NCBI GenBank assembly: GCA_934670175.1
Contig: CAKUOX010000004.1
Location: 1-64,000 of the forward strand
DNA length: 64,000 nucleotides
Reading direction: 5' to 3'
Source of the DNA: an uncultured Clostridia bacterium
GTDB taxonomy: Bacteria; Bacillota; Clostridia; Christensenellales; Aristaeellaceae
Positions within the stretch are counted from its first letter, which is position 1. Every line of letters starts with the position of its first letter. Made by a program: the position numbers and the translations under genes. A model generated the notes under the pieces. That model was not told the DNA's origin, made no database searches, and worked only from the letters and a program-made list of their open reading frames with translations. Below, piece by piece: positions 1 through 7,246 of the stretch.

Positions 1-188
1 CTCACCAGTTTTTGCTAAAATCCTTCAGATTTTCGGGCGCAAAAACTGCAGGGAAACGATTTTTGCTCTGGAAAATAGGCTTTTCCGCCGCAAAAATCCC
101 CTCGTGCCCACCGTGCATGCCGCTGGGCACGATTGGAGGTTCGAGAGGGCTTGCCCTCTCGAGCACTCCTGGATTTTTCAATAAATTG

Positions 189-216
189 ACCGCCGAGGCA
201 AGACTGCCTCGGCGGT
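189..216 (-). terminator. 12-bp perfect stem-loop, possible terminator of the ireB operon
   Basis: ACCGCCGAGGCA pairs exactly with TGCCTCGGCGGT across a 4-base loop. Read on the minus strand the stem is followed by CAATTTATTG, a moderately U-rich tail rather than a clean U-run. It is the strongest stem downstream of the yqgF fusion gene, so termination is the simplest role, but it could equally belong to the repeat-rich spacer. Confidence 0.4.
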
Positions 217-236
217 ATGCTTTTGATGTGCATGGA

Positions 237-293
237 TTAGCAAAGCCGAAGCTTTGCGGGTCGGCGGGTTCCGAAGGAACACGTCGACAATTC
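237..293. repeat. 57-bp direct repeat, copy 1
   Basis: This copy matches 308-364 at all but two or three adjacent bases (CCGAAG here, CCAGAG there). Each copy contains two small hairpins: CAAAGC/GCTTTG and GTTCC/GGAAC. The one difference falls in the loop region of the first hairpin, which suggests the stem is maintained. No coding role is visible. Confidence 0.75.
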
Positions 294-307
294 ACAGGAG
301 ACAGGAA

Positions 308-364
308 TTAGCAAAGCCAGAGCTTTGCGGGTCGGCGGGTTCCGAAGGAACACGTCGACAATTC
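308..364. repeat. 57-bp direct repeat, copy 2
   Basis: Second copy of the 237-293 element, separated from it by 14 bp and ending 14 bp beyond the stop codon of the minus-strand yqgF fusion. It keeps both small stems of copy 1. Confidence 0.75.
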
Positions 365-377
365 CAGAAAAGACGGC

Positions 378-1148
378 TTACTCCTCGCCGTCGGCCTCTG
401 CGATCTCGAGATACTTTTCGAAAACGGAGTTGAGCTCTTCCTCGGACTCGATGGTGGTGTACACGTCGTTGCCCTCATCGTCCTGGATGATGCGCATGAT
501 CACCAGCTCGTCCTCCTCCACGTCCTCCATCGGCTCGGCGGGCGCAAGGCAAATGTAGATACCGCCGTTGTGCTCAAGCGTCATCAGGTGCTCAAAGCGC
601 ACGTCGTTGCCCTCGTCATCCACCAGCTCCACGATATTTTCCGCGTCCATCTCCATGTCCTGATTGTTGAATTCCTCATTCATATGCCAAACCTCGCTTT
701 GAAACCGTTTTTTTATTCCATCTTTGGATTGAGCGTCCTTCCAGCCGCCCGAATCCAGAAAGGATTGCAGTATATAGGTCGCCGCCAGTTTATCCACCAC
801 CTGCTTGCGGCGCGAACGGCGCACGTCCGCCTGAAGCAGCACGTCTGTCGCCAGCTTTGTGGTCAGCCGCTCGTCCTGAAAGCGTACCTCGTAGCCGCGC
901 TCAAGGAGCGTATCGGCCATTTTGCGCACGCGCGCGGCCTGAAAGCCCTCGCTGCCGTTCATGTTCAGCGGCAGACCGCAGAGAATGCGCTTCGTTTCAT
1001 ACTGGCGGCAGAGCTCGTCTACGCGGGCGACGTCCTTTTGGAGCCCACTGCAGAAGATGGTCTCCACGCCCTGCGCCGTTAGATCCAGCGGATCCGATAC
1101 CGCCACGCCGATGCGCCGTTCACCCACGTCCAGACAGATAACGCGCAT
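378..1148 (-). CDS. yqgF: YqgF/RuvX-type nuclease fused to a DUF1292 domain
   Basis: Residues 1-135 are a YqgF (RuvX) domain, the RNase H-fold family that processes the 5' end of pre-16S rRNA. Visible motifs are CLDVGERRIGVAVSDP at 5-20, the GLPLNMNG loop near 58-65 and QDERLTT at 91-97. YqgF proteins normally stop near residue 140; here the frame runs on through a 20-residue linker into an acidic DUF1292 (YrzB-like) domain from Met156 to 256, rich in Asp/Glu. In relatives such as Bacillus these are two adjacent genes. A GAGG eight bases before the Met156 codon (681-683) could also start the second domain alone. It is the last gene of the ireB operon, 6 bp after the aldo-keto reductase gene. 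Confidence 0.9.
   Translation of the reverse strand: MRVICLDVGERRIGVAVSDPLDLTAQGVETIFCSGLQKDVARVDELCRQYETKRILCGLPLNMNGSEGFQAARVRKMADTLLERGYEVRFQDERLTTKLATDVLLQADVRRSRRKQVVDKLAATYILQSFLDSGGWKDAQSKDGIKKRFQSEVWHMNEEFNNQDMEMDAENIVELVDDEGNDVRFEHLMTLEHNGGIYICLAPAEPMEDVEEDELVIMRIIQDDEGNDVYTTIESEEELNSVFEKYLEIAEADGEE
681..695 (-). promoter_or_regulatory. Internal ribosome binding site and ATG inside the yqgF-DUF1292 gene
   Basis: On the minus strand GCGAGG is followed after 8 bases by ATG AAT GAG, in frame with the fusion. It is exactly where the separate DUF1292 gene would begin in related genomes, so a free 101-residue DUF1292 protein may be made alongside the fusion. Confidence 0.5.
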
Positions 1149-1154
1149 TTTGAC

Positions 1155-2099
1155 TTACACCACCTTGATGCAGAATTGCGGGCACACCCGCGCGCAATAG
1201 CCGCAGAATACGCACTTTGCGCTGTCCACCTGCGCGCGACCGTTCACGATGGAGATCGCGCCCTGGCCGCAGCGTGCGGCACAGCGGCCGCAGCCCTCGC
1301 AGTAGTCATGTACCATTACCTGCCGGCGCTGGCCATGCAGCCTTTCCATTTGCGCCTCAGCGCCTTCCAACCCCTCGACCAGCGCAACATTCGCGTCGAT
1401 TTCCGCGGTGGACTGCATCCCCACCGCCACGCTGTCGATCAGCGGAGAGGCGAGGGCGTAGCGCATAGCGTCTACGCTGCGCTGTATCAGGTGGCCGCCG
1501 CCCAGCGGCTTCATGGCGAATATGCCGATGCCGAATTCGCGCGCGTGCGCAATGGCGGCTTCCATATCCTCGCGCGTGCCGTCCTGAATGCCGATGCCGC
1601 CGAGATTGATCAGCGGATGGATCACCCGTATCTGCGGAAAGCGCGGCGCAGCCTGCACACAGCCGCAATAATGCGTGCTTACCCCCACGGCGCCGATATG
1701 GCCGCGGCGGCGCATTTCTTCCAAAAACAGCAGCGCCTCTTCATGGCCGCGCAGGGTATACAGCGATTCCTGCTCGTGCAGCATAAAGAGGTCAATATAA
1801 TCGCGCCCCAGCCCGCGAAAGGCGCGTTCCAGCGCGGCCTGCGCCGTTTCCCGATCGTAGCAGTAGGCCTTGGTGCTGATCACATAGTCCGGCGCATCCT
1901 TCAGCGCCAGGCGGATGTGCGGGTAATTGGCATACAGATCCGCTGTATCCAGAAAGCGTACGCCGCGTTCATAGGCATAAACCAGCAGATGCGCCCCCTG
2001 CTCGGGCGTCATATTCTTTTGCAGCGGCGAGAGCGTGAGCGTGCCGAAGCACAGCTTACTCACCCGCAGTCCGGTTGACCCCAGGATAACGCTTTGCAT
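1155..2099 (-). CDS. Aldo/keto reductase with C-terminal 2x[4Fe-4S] ferredoxin domain
   Basis: This cytosolic 314-residue oxidoreductase has an AKR TIM barrel (about 1-260) carrying the family tetrad: Asp and Tyr in FLDTADLY, Lys in VISTKAY and His in LFMLHEQ. A bacterial-type ferredoxin tail follows, with two cysteine sets, CEGCGRCAARC and CVFCGYCARVCP, each able to hold a [4Fe-4S] cluster. This AKR-ferredoxin subtype is common in anaerobic clostridia; the substrate is unknown. The ATG abuts the ireB stop codon directly, so the genes are co-transcribed. Its place between ireB and yqgF interrupts an order that is otherwise conserved. Confidence 0.9.
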   Translation of the reverse strand: MQSVILGSTGLRVSKLCFGTLTLSPLQKNMTPEQGAHLLVYAYERGVRFLDTADLYANYPHIRLALKDAPDYVISTKAYCYDRETAQAALERAFRGLGRDYIDLFMLHEQESLYTLRGHEEALLFLEEMRRRGHIGAVGVSTHYCGCVQAAPRFPQIRVIHPLINLGGIGIQDGTREDMEAAIAHAREFGIGIFAMKPLGGGHLIQRSVDAMRYALASPLIDSVAVGMQSTAEIDANVALVEGLEGAEAQMERLHGQRRQVMVHDYCEGCGRCAARCGQGAISIVNGRAQVDSAKCVFCGYCARVCPQFCIKVV

Positions 2100-2366
2100 T
2101 TATTTCTTGTCGTGCTCCACCACATAGAAGCGCACGAATTCCTCCAGCAGCTCGTCGCGCTCCAGCCTGCGTATCAGCGAGCGGGCGTTGTTGTAGCTGG
2201 TGATATAGGTCGGGTCACCAGAAATAATGTAGCCCACGAGCTGCAGGATGGGGTCGTGTCCCTTGGCCTTCAGCGCCTGATATACATATTCAATAATATC
2301 AGCGGCGGACTTGGGTGTATTTGCAGGCAGCTTGAAGTGCTGCGTTTCGCCCAGTCTGTTATTCAT
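2100..2366 (-). CDS. ireB: IreB family regulatory phosphoprotein (DUF965)
   Basis: An 88-residue protein of the IreB/YrzL family, recognisable from the N-terminal ETQHF segment, the central IIEYVYQAL...QLVGYIISGDPTYI and the RSLIRRLERDELLEE block. In enterococci IreB is phosphorylated by the PASTA kinase IreK and affects cell-envelope stress resistance and cephalosporin tolerance. No kinase is encoded in this window. AAAGGCGG precedes the ATG, and a sigma-A promoter lies about 40-65 bp upstream. It heads the ireB / AKR / yqgF operon; alaS, usually just upstream of ireB, is missing here. Confidence 0.93.
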   Translation of the reverse strand: MNNRLGETQHFKLPANTPKSAADIIEYVYQALKAKGHDPILQLVGYIISGDPTYITSYNNARSLIRRLERDELLEEFVRFYVVEHDKK

Positions 2367-2404
2367 GGTACACCGCCTTTCTCTGCAAACACATATACAA
2401 TCGG

Positions 2405-2433
2405 ATTATAGCATATCTGCCGTCAAAATACAA
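2405..2433 (-). promoter_or_regulatory. Sigma-A promoter of the ireB operon
   Basis: On the minus strand TTGTAT (2428-2433) and TATAAT (2405-2410) are separated by 17 bp, 38 bp upstream of the ireB ATG. Confidence 0.7.
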
Positions 2434-2459
2434 TCCTTTTCTTTGAAAACTCTGCGCGC

Positions 2460-2804
2460 TTATGCTTCGAGCGCGCAGGTCTCCGCCGGCGGGCAGTAGA
2501 TCAGGCTCTCCGGAATGATCTGACAGATCACGCCCTTTGGCAGCACATACTTTACCTCGGCCTCGGCGGTATCGCCGATCCGGTCGTACAGCCGTCCCGC
2601 GCTCATGCTTTCGCCCTGCACGGTGAAGGTGCTGTTGGCCACATAGCCGATCTGCCCCAGTCCCTCCAGCATAACGCGAATGGCCTCGCGATCATGCGCG
2701 TTGTCGGGCTCCTTCTCCAGGCGAAGGCGCATGCCCTTTTCCAGAAATGCCTGACCAAAGCGGTGATTCAGGCCGGTGACGGTGATGTATACGTTCCTGC
2801 ACAT
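2460..2804 (-). CDS. HIRAN domain protein
   Basis: This 114-residue protein is essentially one HIRAN domain: VYITVTGLNHRFG at the start, LRLEKEPDNAHDREAIRV in the middle and GQIGYVANS near 52-60. HIRAN domains bind DNA ends or damaged DNA in larger eukaryotic and bacterial proteins; small free-standing versions in Firmicutes are uncharacterised. A GGAGG eight bases before the ATG supports the start. It has its own transcript, with a probable TATACT -10 about 85 bp upstream. A nucleic-acid role is inference from the fold only. Confidence 0.85.
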   Translation of the reverse strand: MCRNVYITVTGLNHRFGQAFLEKGMRLRLEKEPDNAHDREAIRVMLEGLGQIGYVANSTFTVQGESMSAGRLYDRIGDTAEAEVKYVLPKGVICQIIPESLIYCPPAETCALEA

Positions 2805-2991
2805 GGGCGAGACCTCCTGTCCAATCCCTTATCAAACTGGATCAGCGGCAGGCAAAGCTCCCTTGCGGCGCTGTCCTTCATTCAATGAAAACAGTATAGC
2901 AAAGGAGCTGTCTGAAAAAACGCCCTCATCATCATGGAAAACAAAATTCAAGTACGAATTTCTTCCCTCAAAATGATGTAAAGCACGGAAA

Positions 2992-3984
2992 TCACACCTC
3001 GTATTGCTGCGCGAGGCGGGCGGCCTCTTCGCGCATCCTTTTTACGACCGGTGCGGGCCCCGCAATGCGAATGCCCCTGCCAAGCGCCATTACCCAGCCG
3101 AAGAATTGCGGGCTGATCGCAACGGTGACCCTGGCCTCGAAATGCGCGTCGTCCTTTTGCGCGATGGCGATGTCCTTGCCGAAGCGGTCGATCAGCACGC
3201 CCACCATGGCGTTTTCACCCTCGAGCAGTACGTCGGTTTCCTCGCCGCCGAACATGCCGAATAGCCCCTTCGCGTATTTCGCAAGGTCAAAATCCCGAAA
3301 CTGCGCCTGACCGTCGCGGAACGCCGGCGTGGGGGAGATGTGCAGCATCTTGTCCACGCGGTAATGCTTGATGATGCCGTCCGCCGCGTCATAGGCGACC
3401 AGATAGTACTTTTCATCATCCCAGATCAGACACCACGGGCTGACCTGATACCACGCGCCCCCATGGCGCAGCTCCATTTCCTTTTTCACGTTCCACTGAT
3501 AATACTGGAAACGGATCTGCAGATTGGAATTGATGGCGCTGTGCAGCTTGTCGATGTTATAATAGATGCTCTCGTTCATGGTTTTTACCCGGCCGGAGAT
3601 AATGACCTGGCGGTGCAGCTGCTGCGCCTGCTGCACGTTCACCAGGCTTTCCAGCTTGCGGATTAATTCGTGAGATTTTTTGTTGGTGATGAATTTCGCT
3701 GCCTGCACGGAATCCACCAGCAGCTTCAGCTCCGGCAGCTCAAAATCGCGCGCGCCAAGATAATAATAGGTGTTGTGACCGCGCTGCTCGCTGATCAGAT
3801 CCAGGCCGAAGCGCCGGAGCTCCTCGAAGTCGAGATAGAGCGTCTTGCGATCTGCGCTGACGTCAAAGCCGTTCAAGCGCGCAATGATCTCCTGCATGGT
3901 CAGCGCGTGCTCCTCGTCGGTCTGCTCGGCAAATATTTTTGCCAGATACAGCATTTTCAGCTTCTGATTGCTTCCCTTCGCCAT
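2992..3984 (-). CDS. WYL domain transcriptional regulator
   Basis: A 330-residue protein with an N-terminal winged helix-turn-helix (about 1-70, including SADRKTLYLDFEELRRFG), a linker and a WYL domain around 150-230 (WYQVSPWCLIWDDEKYYLVAYD), then a WCX C-terminal extension. WYL proteins are usually ligand-sensing regulators, often autoregulated. The start was set at the ATG at 3984, preceded by GGAGG at a 7-base spacing; an upstream in-frame ATG at 4020 lacks a binding site and would lie inside the promoter palindrome. The divergent gene encodes a secreted barnase, a possible target, though no evidence ties them beyond adjacency. Confidence 0.9.
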   Translation of the reverse strand: MAKGSNQKLKMLYLAKIFAEQTDEEHALTMQEIIARLNGFDVSADRKTLYLDFEELRRFGLDLISEQRGHNTYYYLGARDFELPELKLLVDSVQAAKFITNKKSHELIRKLESLVNVQQAQQLHRQVIISGRVKTMNESIYYNIDKLHSAINSNLQIRFQYYQWNVKKEMELRHGGAWYQVSPWCLIWDDEKYYLVAYDAADGIIKHYRVDKMLHISPTPAFRDGQAQFRDFDLAKYAKGLFGMFGGEETDVLLEGENAMVGVLIDRFGKDIAIAQKDDAHFEARVTVAISPQFFGWVMALGRGIRIAGPAPVVKRMREEAARLAQQYEV

Positions 3985-4013
3985 GGTTCGACCTCCGTCG
4001 TTCGCAGTATTTA

Positions 4014-4050
4014 AAAGCATGACCGGTTTTGCCGATCATGCTTTATTATA
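4014..4050 (-). promoter_or_regulatory. -10 box and overlapping 13-bp palindrome upstream of the WYL gene
   Basis: On the minus strand TATAAT (4045-4050) is followed at once by AAAGCATGATCGG, a 5-base loop and CCGGTCATGCTTT (4014-4044), a 13-bp inverted repeat with one mismatch. The transcription start would fall inside it, the usual position of a repressor operator, so autoregulation by the WYL protein is plausible. As RNA it would form a leader hairpin. Confidence 0.6.
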
Positions 4051-4165
4051 GCATGTTGAGGAATGTATTGGAAGCGTTAAAAAGAGAGGCAATAGTTTTG
4101 CAGAAGGTGGAATTCTTTACCGTATGCGTGTATGCTGAAGAAAAAAGAGCAGGTGGGGAGTTTTT

Positions 4166-4636
4166 ATGTTCAAAAGGCTGACGGCGGCGCTGCTGGTGCT
4201 GGCGATGTTGTTGCTGCTTGCGGGCTGCGGCAAAGCGCTCAGGGCGCAGCTGCCCGAGGCGCGGGCGACAAATGCCGCCGAGACGGTCATTAATGAGGAT
4301 GGAAGCTACAGCGGCAGAGATGAGGTCGCCCTGTATATTCACACCTACGGCCATCTTCCGGAGAATTACATTACTAAAAAGCAGGCACAGGCGCTTGGGT
4401 GGTCAGGCGGTTCGCTGGAGCCCTATGCGCCGGGGAAATGTATCGGCGGCGATCGCTTCGGCAATTATGAGGGGCTTTTGCCGAAGCAGAGCGGCCGCAG
4501 CTATATCGAATGCGATATTGACACGCTTGGCGCGTCCAGCCGCGGCGCAAAGCGCATCGTGTTTTCAAATGATGGTCTGATTTATTATACGGCGGATCAT
4601 TATCAGAGCTTCGAGCTTTTATACGGGGAGGGATAG
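4166..4636 (+). CDS. Lipoprotein barnase-family ribonuclease
   Basis: A 156-residue secreted guanyl-specific RNase of the barnase (N1/T1) family. The N-terminus is a lipoprotein signal with lipobox LLAGC and Cys21, so the enzyme should be tethered outside the membrane. The barnase core follows: LPENYITKKQAQALGW at 64-79 and the active-site half at 110-150. Residues equivalent to barnase Glu73, Arg83, Arg87 and His102 are present as Glu115, Arg126, Arg130 and His145, so it should be active. The barstar-type inhibitor gene follows after 2 bp. Lipid anchoring is unusual, as barnase itself is released. Possible roles are nutrient scavenging from RNA or contact toxicity. Confidence 0.9.
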   Translation: MFKRLTAALLVLAMLLLLAGCGKALRAQLPEARATNAAETVINEDGSYSGRDEVALYIHTYGHLPENYITKKQAQALGWSGGSLEPYAPGKCIGGDRFGNYEGLLPKQSGRSYIECDIDTLGASSRGAKRIVFSNDGLIYYTADHYQSFELLYGEG

Positions 4637-4638
4637 CC

Positions 4639-4905
4639 GTGCGCTTTGTACTGGATGCTTCCAAGGTCGCAGACCGGCAGGCGCTGCACCGCGCGCTGGC
4701 AGAGGGACTGCGCTTTCCCGCCTGGTATGGCGGCAATCTGGACGCGCTCTATGACTGCCTTACAGACATTTCAGAGCCCGTTGAGCTGACAATTTGCCAC
4801 GGCGCGGCGCTGGAGGCGGCGCTGGGCAGCTATGCGGAGGCGTTTCGAAGCGTGCTTGAGGACAGTGCGGCGGAAAACCCGAATCTGAAGCTGATCTGGG
4901 AATAA
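4639..4905 (+). CDS. Barstar family ribonuclease inhibitor
   Basis: An 88-residue barstar-like protein expected in the cytoplasm, where it would block barnase that has not been exported. The family core LRFPAWYGGNLDALYDCLTD is at about 27-46, including the Tyr-Gly-Gly-Asn-Leu-Asp segment that in barstar lies next to the barnase-binding helix. It starts with GTG seven bases after GGAGGG, 2 bp behind the barnase stop, so the two are translationally linked and production of enzyme and inhibitor is balanced. Confidence 0.9.
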   Translation: MRFVLDASKVADRQALHRALAEGLRFPAWYGGNLDALYDCLTDISEPVELTICHGAALEAALGSYAEAFRSVLEDSAAENPNLKLIWE

Positions 4906-4935
4906 ACGGCGGAAATTGGAGCTGGAGATGTTTCA

Positions 4936-6303
4936 ATGAAGAATAGTAATGCGGGCGATTTTTCGCAGGGCAGCGTTTCGCGCGCGATCCTGCGCATCGG
5001 GCTGCCAATCATGGCGGCGGAGCTGGTGCATGTGCTGTACAATCTCGTAGACCGCATGTTCATCAGCTACATGCCGGAGGTCGGCACGCTGGCGCTGACC
5101 GGCGTAGGCGTCGCCTTTCCGCTCATCACCATCATCACCGCATTCGCGAATCTCTGCGGCACCGGCGGTGCGTCGCTGACCTCCATCGCGCGCGGTGAGG
5201 GCAATGTGGAAAAAGCGCGGCTGATCGAGGAGACGGCGTTTACCATGCTGCTGATTATGGGCGGTGTTCTGACGGGCGTGATGTATACGTTCGCGCCTGC
5301 GCTGCTGGAGCTGCTTGGCGGCGAGGCGCAGACCCTGCCGTATGCCGTCGCGTATTTTAGAATATATGTGCTGGGCTCCGTGCCGGTGTTGATCAGCCTG
5401 GGCATGAATCCGTTTATAAACGCCCAGGGCTTTGCCAAAACCGGCATGCTGACCGTGGTCATCGGCGCGGTACTCAATACGGTACTTGATCCGCTGATGA
5501 TTTATACGATGGATATGGGCGTTCAGGGCGCGGCGCTCGCCACGATCATTTCACAGGCGGTCAGCGCGCTGTGGGTGGTGGCGTTTTTGTGCGGCAAAAG
5601 GCCGATCCTGTCGATACGCCGCCTGCGCATTCATATGCCGTCCATGCGCGCTATTTTGAAGCTGGGCGCGACGGGTTTTACCTTTAAATGCACCAACAGC
5701 CTTACGCAGGCAATCGTGAACATGACGCTCAAGAGCTTCGGCGGTGCGATGAGCACGCTGTATGTGGGCGCAATGTCGGTCATCAATTCGCTGCGCGAGG
5801 TCGCTCAGCTGCCCACGACGGGCATTACCAACGGCGCGGCGCCTGTGATGAGCTTCAACTATGGCGCAGGCAAGCCGAAGCGCGTTTCGCGGGCGATCTC
5901 CTTTATGCTGATGGGCACGCTGGCCATGAACTGCGCCGTGTGGGCGCTCGTGATGCTGATCCCTGAGCGCGTTATCGGCATTATGACGCCAGATCCGGAG
6001 ATCATTCGCCTGGGCGCGCGCTGCGCGCGGATATACTTCGGCGCGTTTCCGTTCATGTCCCTGCAAATGACGGGTCAAAATACCTTCGTGGCGCTGAACC
6101 ACCCCAGGTACGCGCTGTTCTTTTCGCTGTTCAGGAAATTTGTGCTGGTCACGTCGCTCACGCTGCTGCTGCCGAGGATCGGCTTCGGCGCGGAGGGCGT
6201 GTTCTGGGCGGAATTCGTTTCGCAGGTAGTGGGTGCGAGCGCCTGCATGTTGACCATGTATCGCTCGATCTGGAGCAGGCTGCGCGCGGCCGCCGATGGT
6301 TGA
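4936..6303 (+). CDS. MATE family efflux transporter
   Basis: A 455-residue integral membrane protein with about twelve hydrophobic segments and the two pseudo-symmetric MATE halves. Typical motifs are ILRIGLPIMAAELVHVLYNLVDRMFI near the start and PTTGITNGAAPVMSFNYGAGKPKR at the head of the second half. MATE proteins export cationic drugs or metabolites using a Na+ or H+ gradient. The start has GGAG at 9-10 bases. It lies 30 bp after the barstar gene on the same strand and could be co-transcribed with it, though no functional link is evident. Confidence 0.92.
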   Translation: MKNSNAGDFSQGSVSRAILRIGLPIMAAELVHVLYNLVDRMFISYMPEVGTLALTGVGVAFPLITIITAFANLCGTGGASLTSIARGEGNVEKARLIEETAFTMLLIMGGVLTGVMYTFAPALLELLGGEAQTLPYAVAYFRIYVLGSVPVLISLGMNPFINAQGFAKTGMLTVVIGAVLNTVLDPLMIYTMDMGVQGAALATIISQAVSALWVVAFLCGKRPILSIRRLRIHMPSMRAILKLGATGFTFKCTNSLTQAIVNMTLKSFGGAMSTLYVGAMSVINSLREVAQLPTTGITNGAAPVMSFNYGAGKPKRVSRAISFMLMGTLAMNCAVWALVMLIPERVIGIMTPDPEIIRLGARCARIYFGAFPFMSLQMTGQNTFVALNHPRYALFFSLFRKFVLVTSLTLLLPRIGFGAEGVFWAEFVSQVVGASACMLTMYRSIWSRLRAAADG

Positions 6304-6327
6304 AGCCTGTGCAGGCATGCTTCTGCC

Positions 6328-6356
6328 TTGACTTTTTGCCGGAACGTTGGTATCAT
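6328..6356 (+). promoter_or_regulatory. Sigma-A promoter upstream of the membrane-protein remnant
   Basis: TTGACT (6328-6333), 17 bp, TATCAT (6351-6356). The 150-base leader that follows contains the hairpin AAGCCGC/GCGGCTT near 6436-6456. I could not match it to a known riboswitch. Confidence 0.55.
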
Positions 6357-6513
6357 ATGAGTGAAAAGCAGAATTGCCGCATGTGCATCGGCGCGCACTG
6401 GGATTGATCTCGAGCCGAGTAGAAGAAGAGCCGCCAAGCCGCAAAGCAGCGGCTTTTCGCAAGGACGCTGGTTAGCCACATCTAACTAAAAAACCGAACG
6501 GGAGAATCGGGAA

Positions 6514-6816
6514 ATGTCTGAAGGGCGGGGGAAAAGCGATATGATAACGGACATGAGGGCGTACCGCCGAAGCTGTTTATTGGGCGCATTGGGAGCGCTG
6601 CTGATGCTGGTCGGGGATCTTTGCCTGAGCGTGATCCCTGCGAATACGGGCGACAGCGGACTGTTTGCGCGGGAGACGTATTTAAGCGGCGGCTTTGATG
6701 TGTGGCGCCTGCCGCTGCTGCTGGCAACGGGGCTGCTGGGCATGGCGCTGCGGAGATCGAGGAGATGGAGGCCGCGCTGTTTCTGCCATCCTTCCGCCTG
6801 CTTTCCAGGTTTGTAA
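6514..6816 (+). pseudogene. Truncated polytopic membrane protein (DUF6796-like), 5' remnant
   Basis: The first about 77 codons encode two or three hydrophobic segments (GALGALLMLVGDLCLSVI and RLPLLLATGLLGMAL) like the start of DUF6796-type membrane proteins in clostridia. After about 6745 the reading frame enters, out of frame, the 3' part of an unrelated hydrolase gene, giving a meaningless Arg-rich tail to the stop at 6816. This is best explained by a deletion that removed the end of one gene and the start of the next. The ATG has a fair GGGAG. The family name is from memory of the motif, so its confidence is moderate. Confidence 0.6.
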
Positions 6817-7181
6817 ACGTCAACCGCCCGCTGTTCAAAAGGCTGCTGTACAAAGCCTTTATGAATGCGAAAGGGCAGTGCGACAAATGGGGCGATTTTA
6901 AAATGAACCTTGCGCCGTTTGATGCGGATAGCCCCATATACTATGAATTCACAGAATGTCCCACGGCAGAATTCGCCAGGGCGCACGGCCTGCTTGAGAT
7001 CATGCCCGCCCTGTGTAATCCGGACTTTGAGGGCATGGAGCTGCTGCACGCGCGCCTGGTGCGCAAAACCACCTGTGCCAACGGCTGCAGGTGCGATTAT
7101 ACCATCTGCGGCGATCGAGATCCATATCTGAAGGCGCATCCCGAATATCGGGATGCGGCGGGTTATCGGAGAAACAGATAG
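6748..7181 (+). pseudogene. N-terminally deleted ATC hydrolase family protein
   Basis: This frame encodes about 140 residues of the L-2-amino-thiazoline-4-carboxylic acid hydrolase family: EIEEMEAALFLPSF at the break, YYEFTECPTAEFARAHG, LEIMPALCNPDF, LLHARLVR and a Cys-containing end, CANGCRCDYTICGDRDPY. The family normally has another 60-100 residues before this point. They are missing, and the frame is joined out of phase to the preceding membrane-protein gene. No own start with a binding site is visible, so the fragment is probably not expressed. The intact C-terminal half suggests the deletion is fairly recent. Confidence 0.7.
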
Positions 7182-7246
7182 ACTTATTCGAATTTCGTAA
7201 GGCCATAGGCGCCGGCGCATTGTACCGGCAAAAGGGGGGAGCGGCG

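Larger units (their letters stand above)
1..377. other. Gene-free, hairpin- and repeat-rich interval
   Basis: No credible gene is seen here. Both strands carry open frames of 70-100 codons, but they run through the repeats and hairpins, lack a convincing ribosome binding site and resemble no family I know. The interval holds a 10-bp perfect hairpin at 141-162 (TCGAGAGGGC and its complement), a 12-bp perfect hairpin at 189-216 and two copies of a 57-bp direct repeat at 237-293 and 308-364. It lies downstream of the minus-strand ireB operon, so some hairpins probably end that transcript. Confidence 0.6.

Noticed and set aside
12..311. Open frames of 72-99 codons in the first 311 bases on both strands
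   Set aside because: They run through hairpins and direct repeats, lack ribosome binding sites and give no recognisable domain.
6357..6513. Possible riboswitch in the leader of the membrane-protein remnant
   Set aside because: It has one clear small hairpin, but I could not match conserved cores of the c-di-GMP, guanidine, THF, ZTP, cobalamin or fluoride classes.
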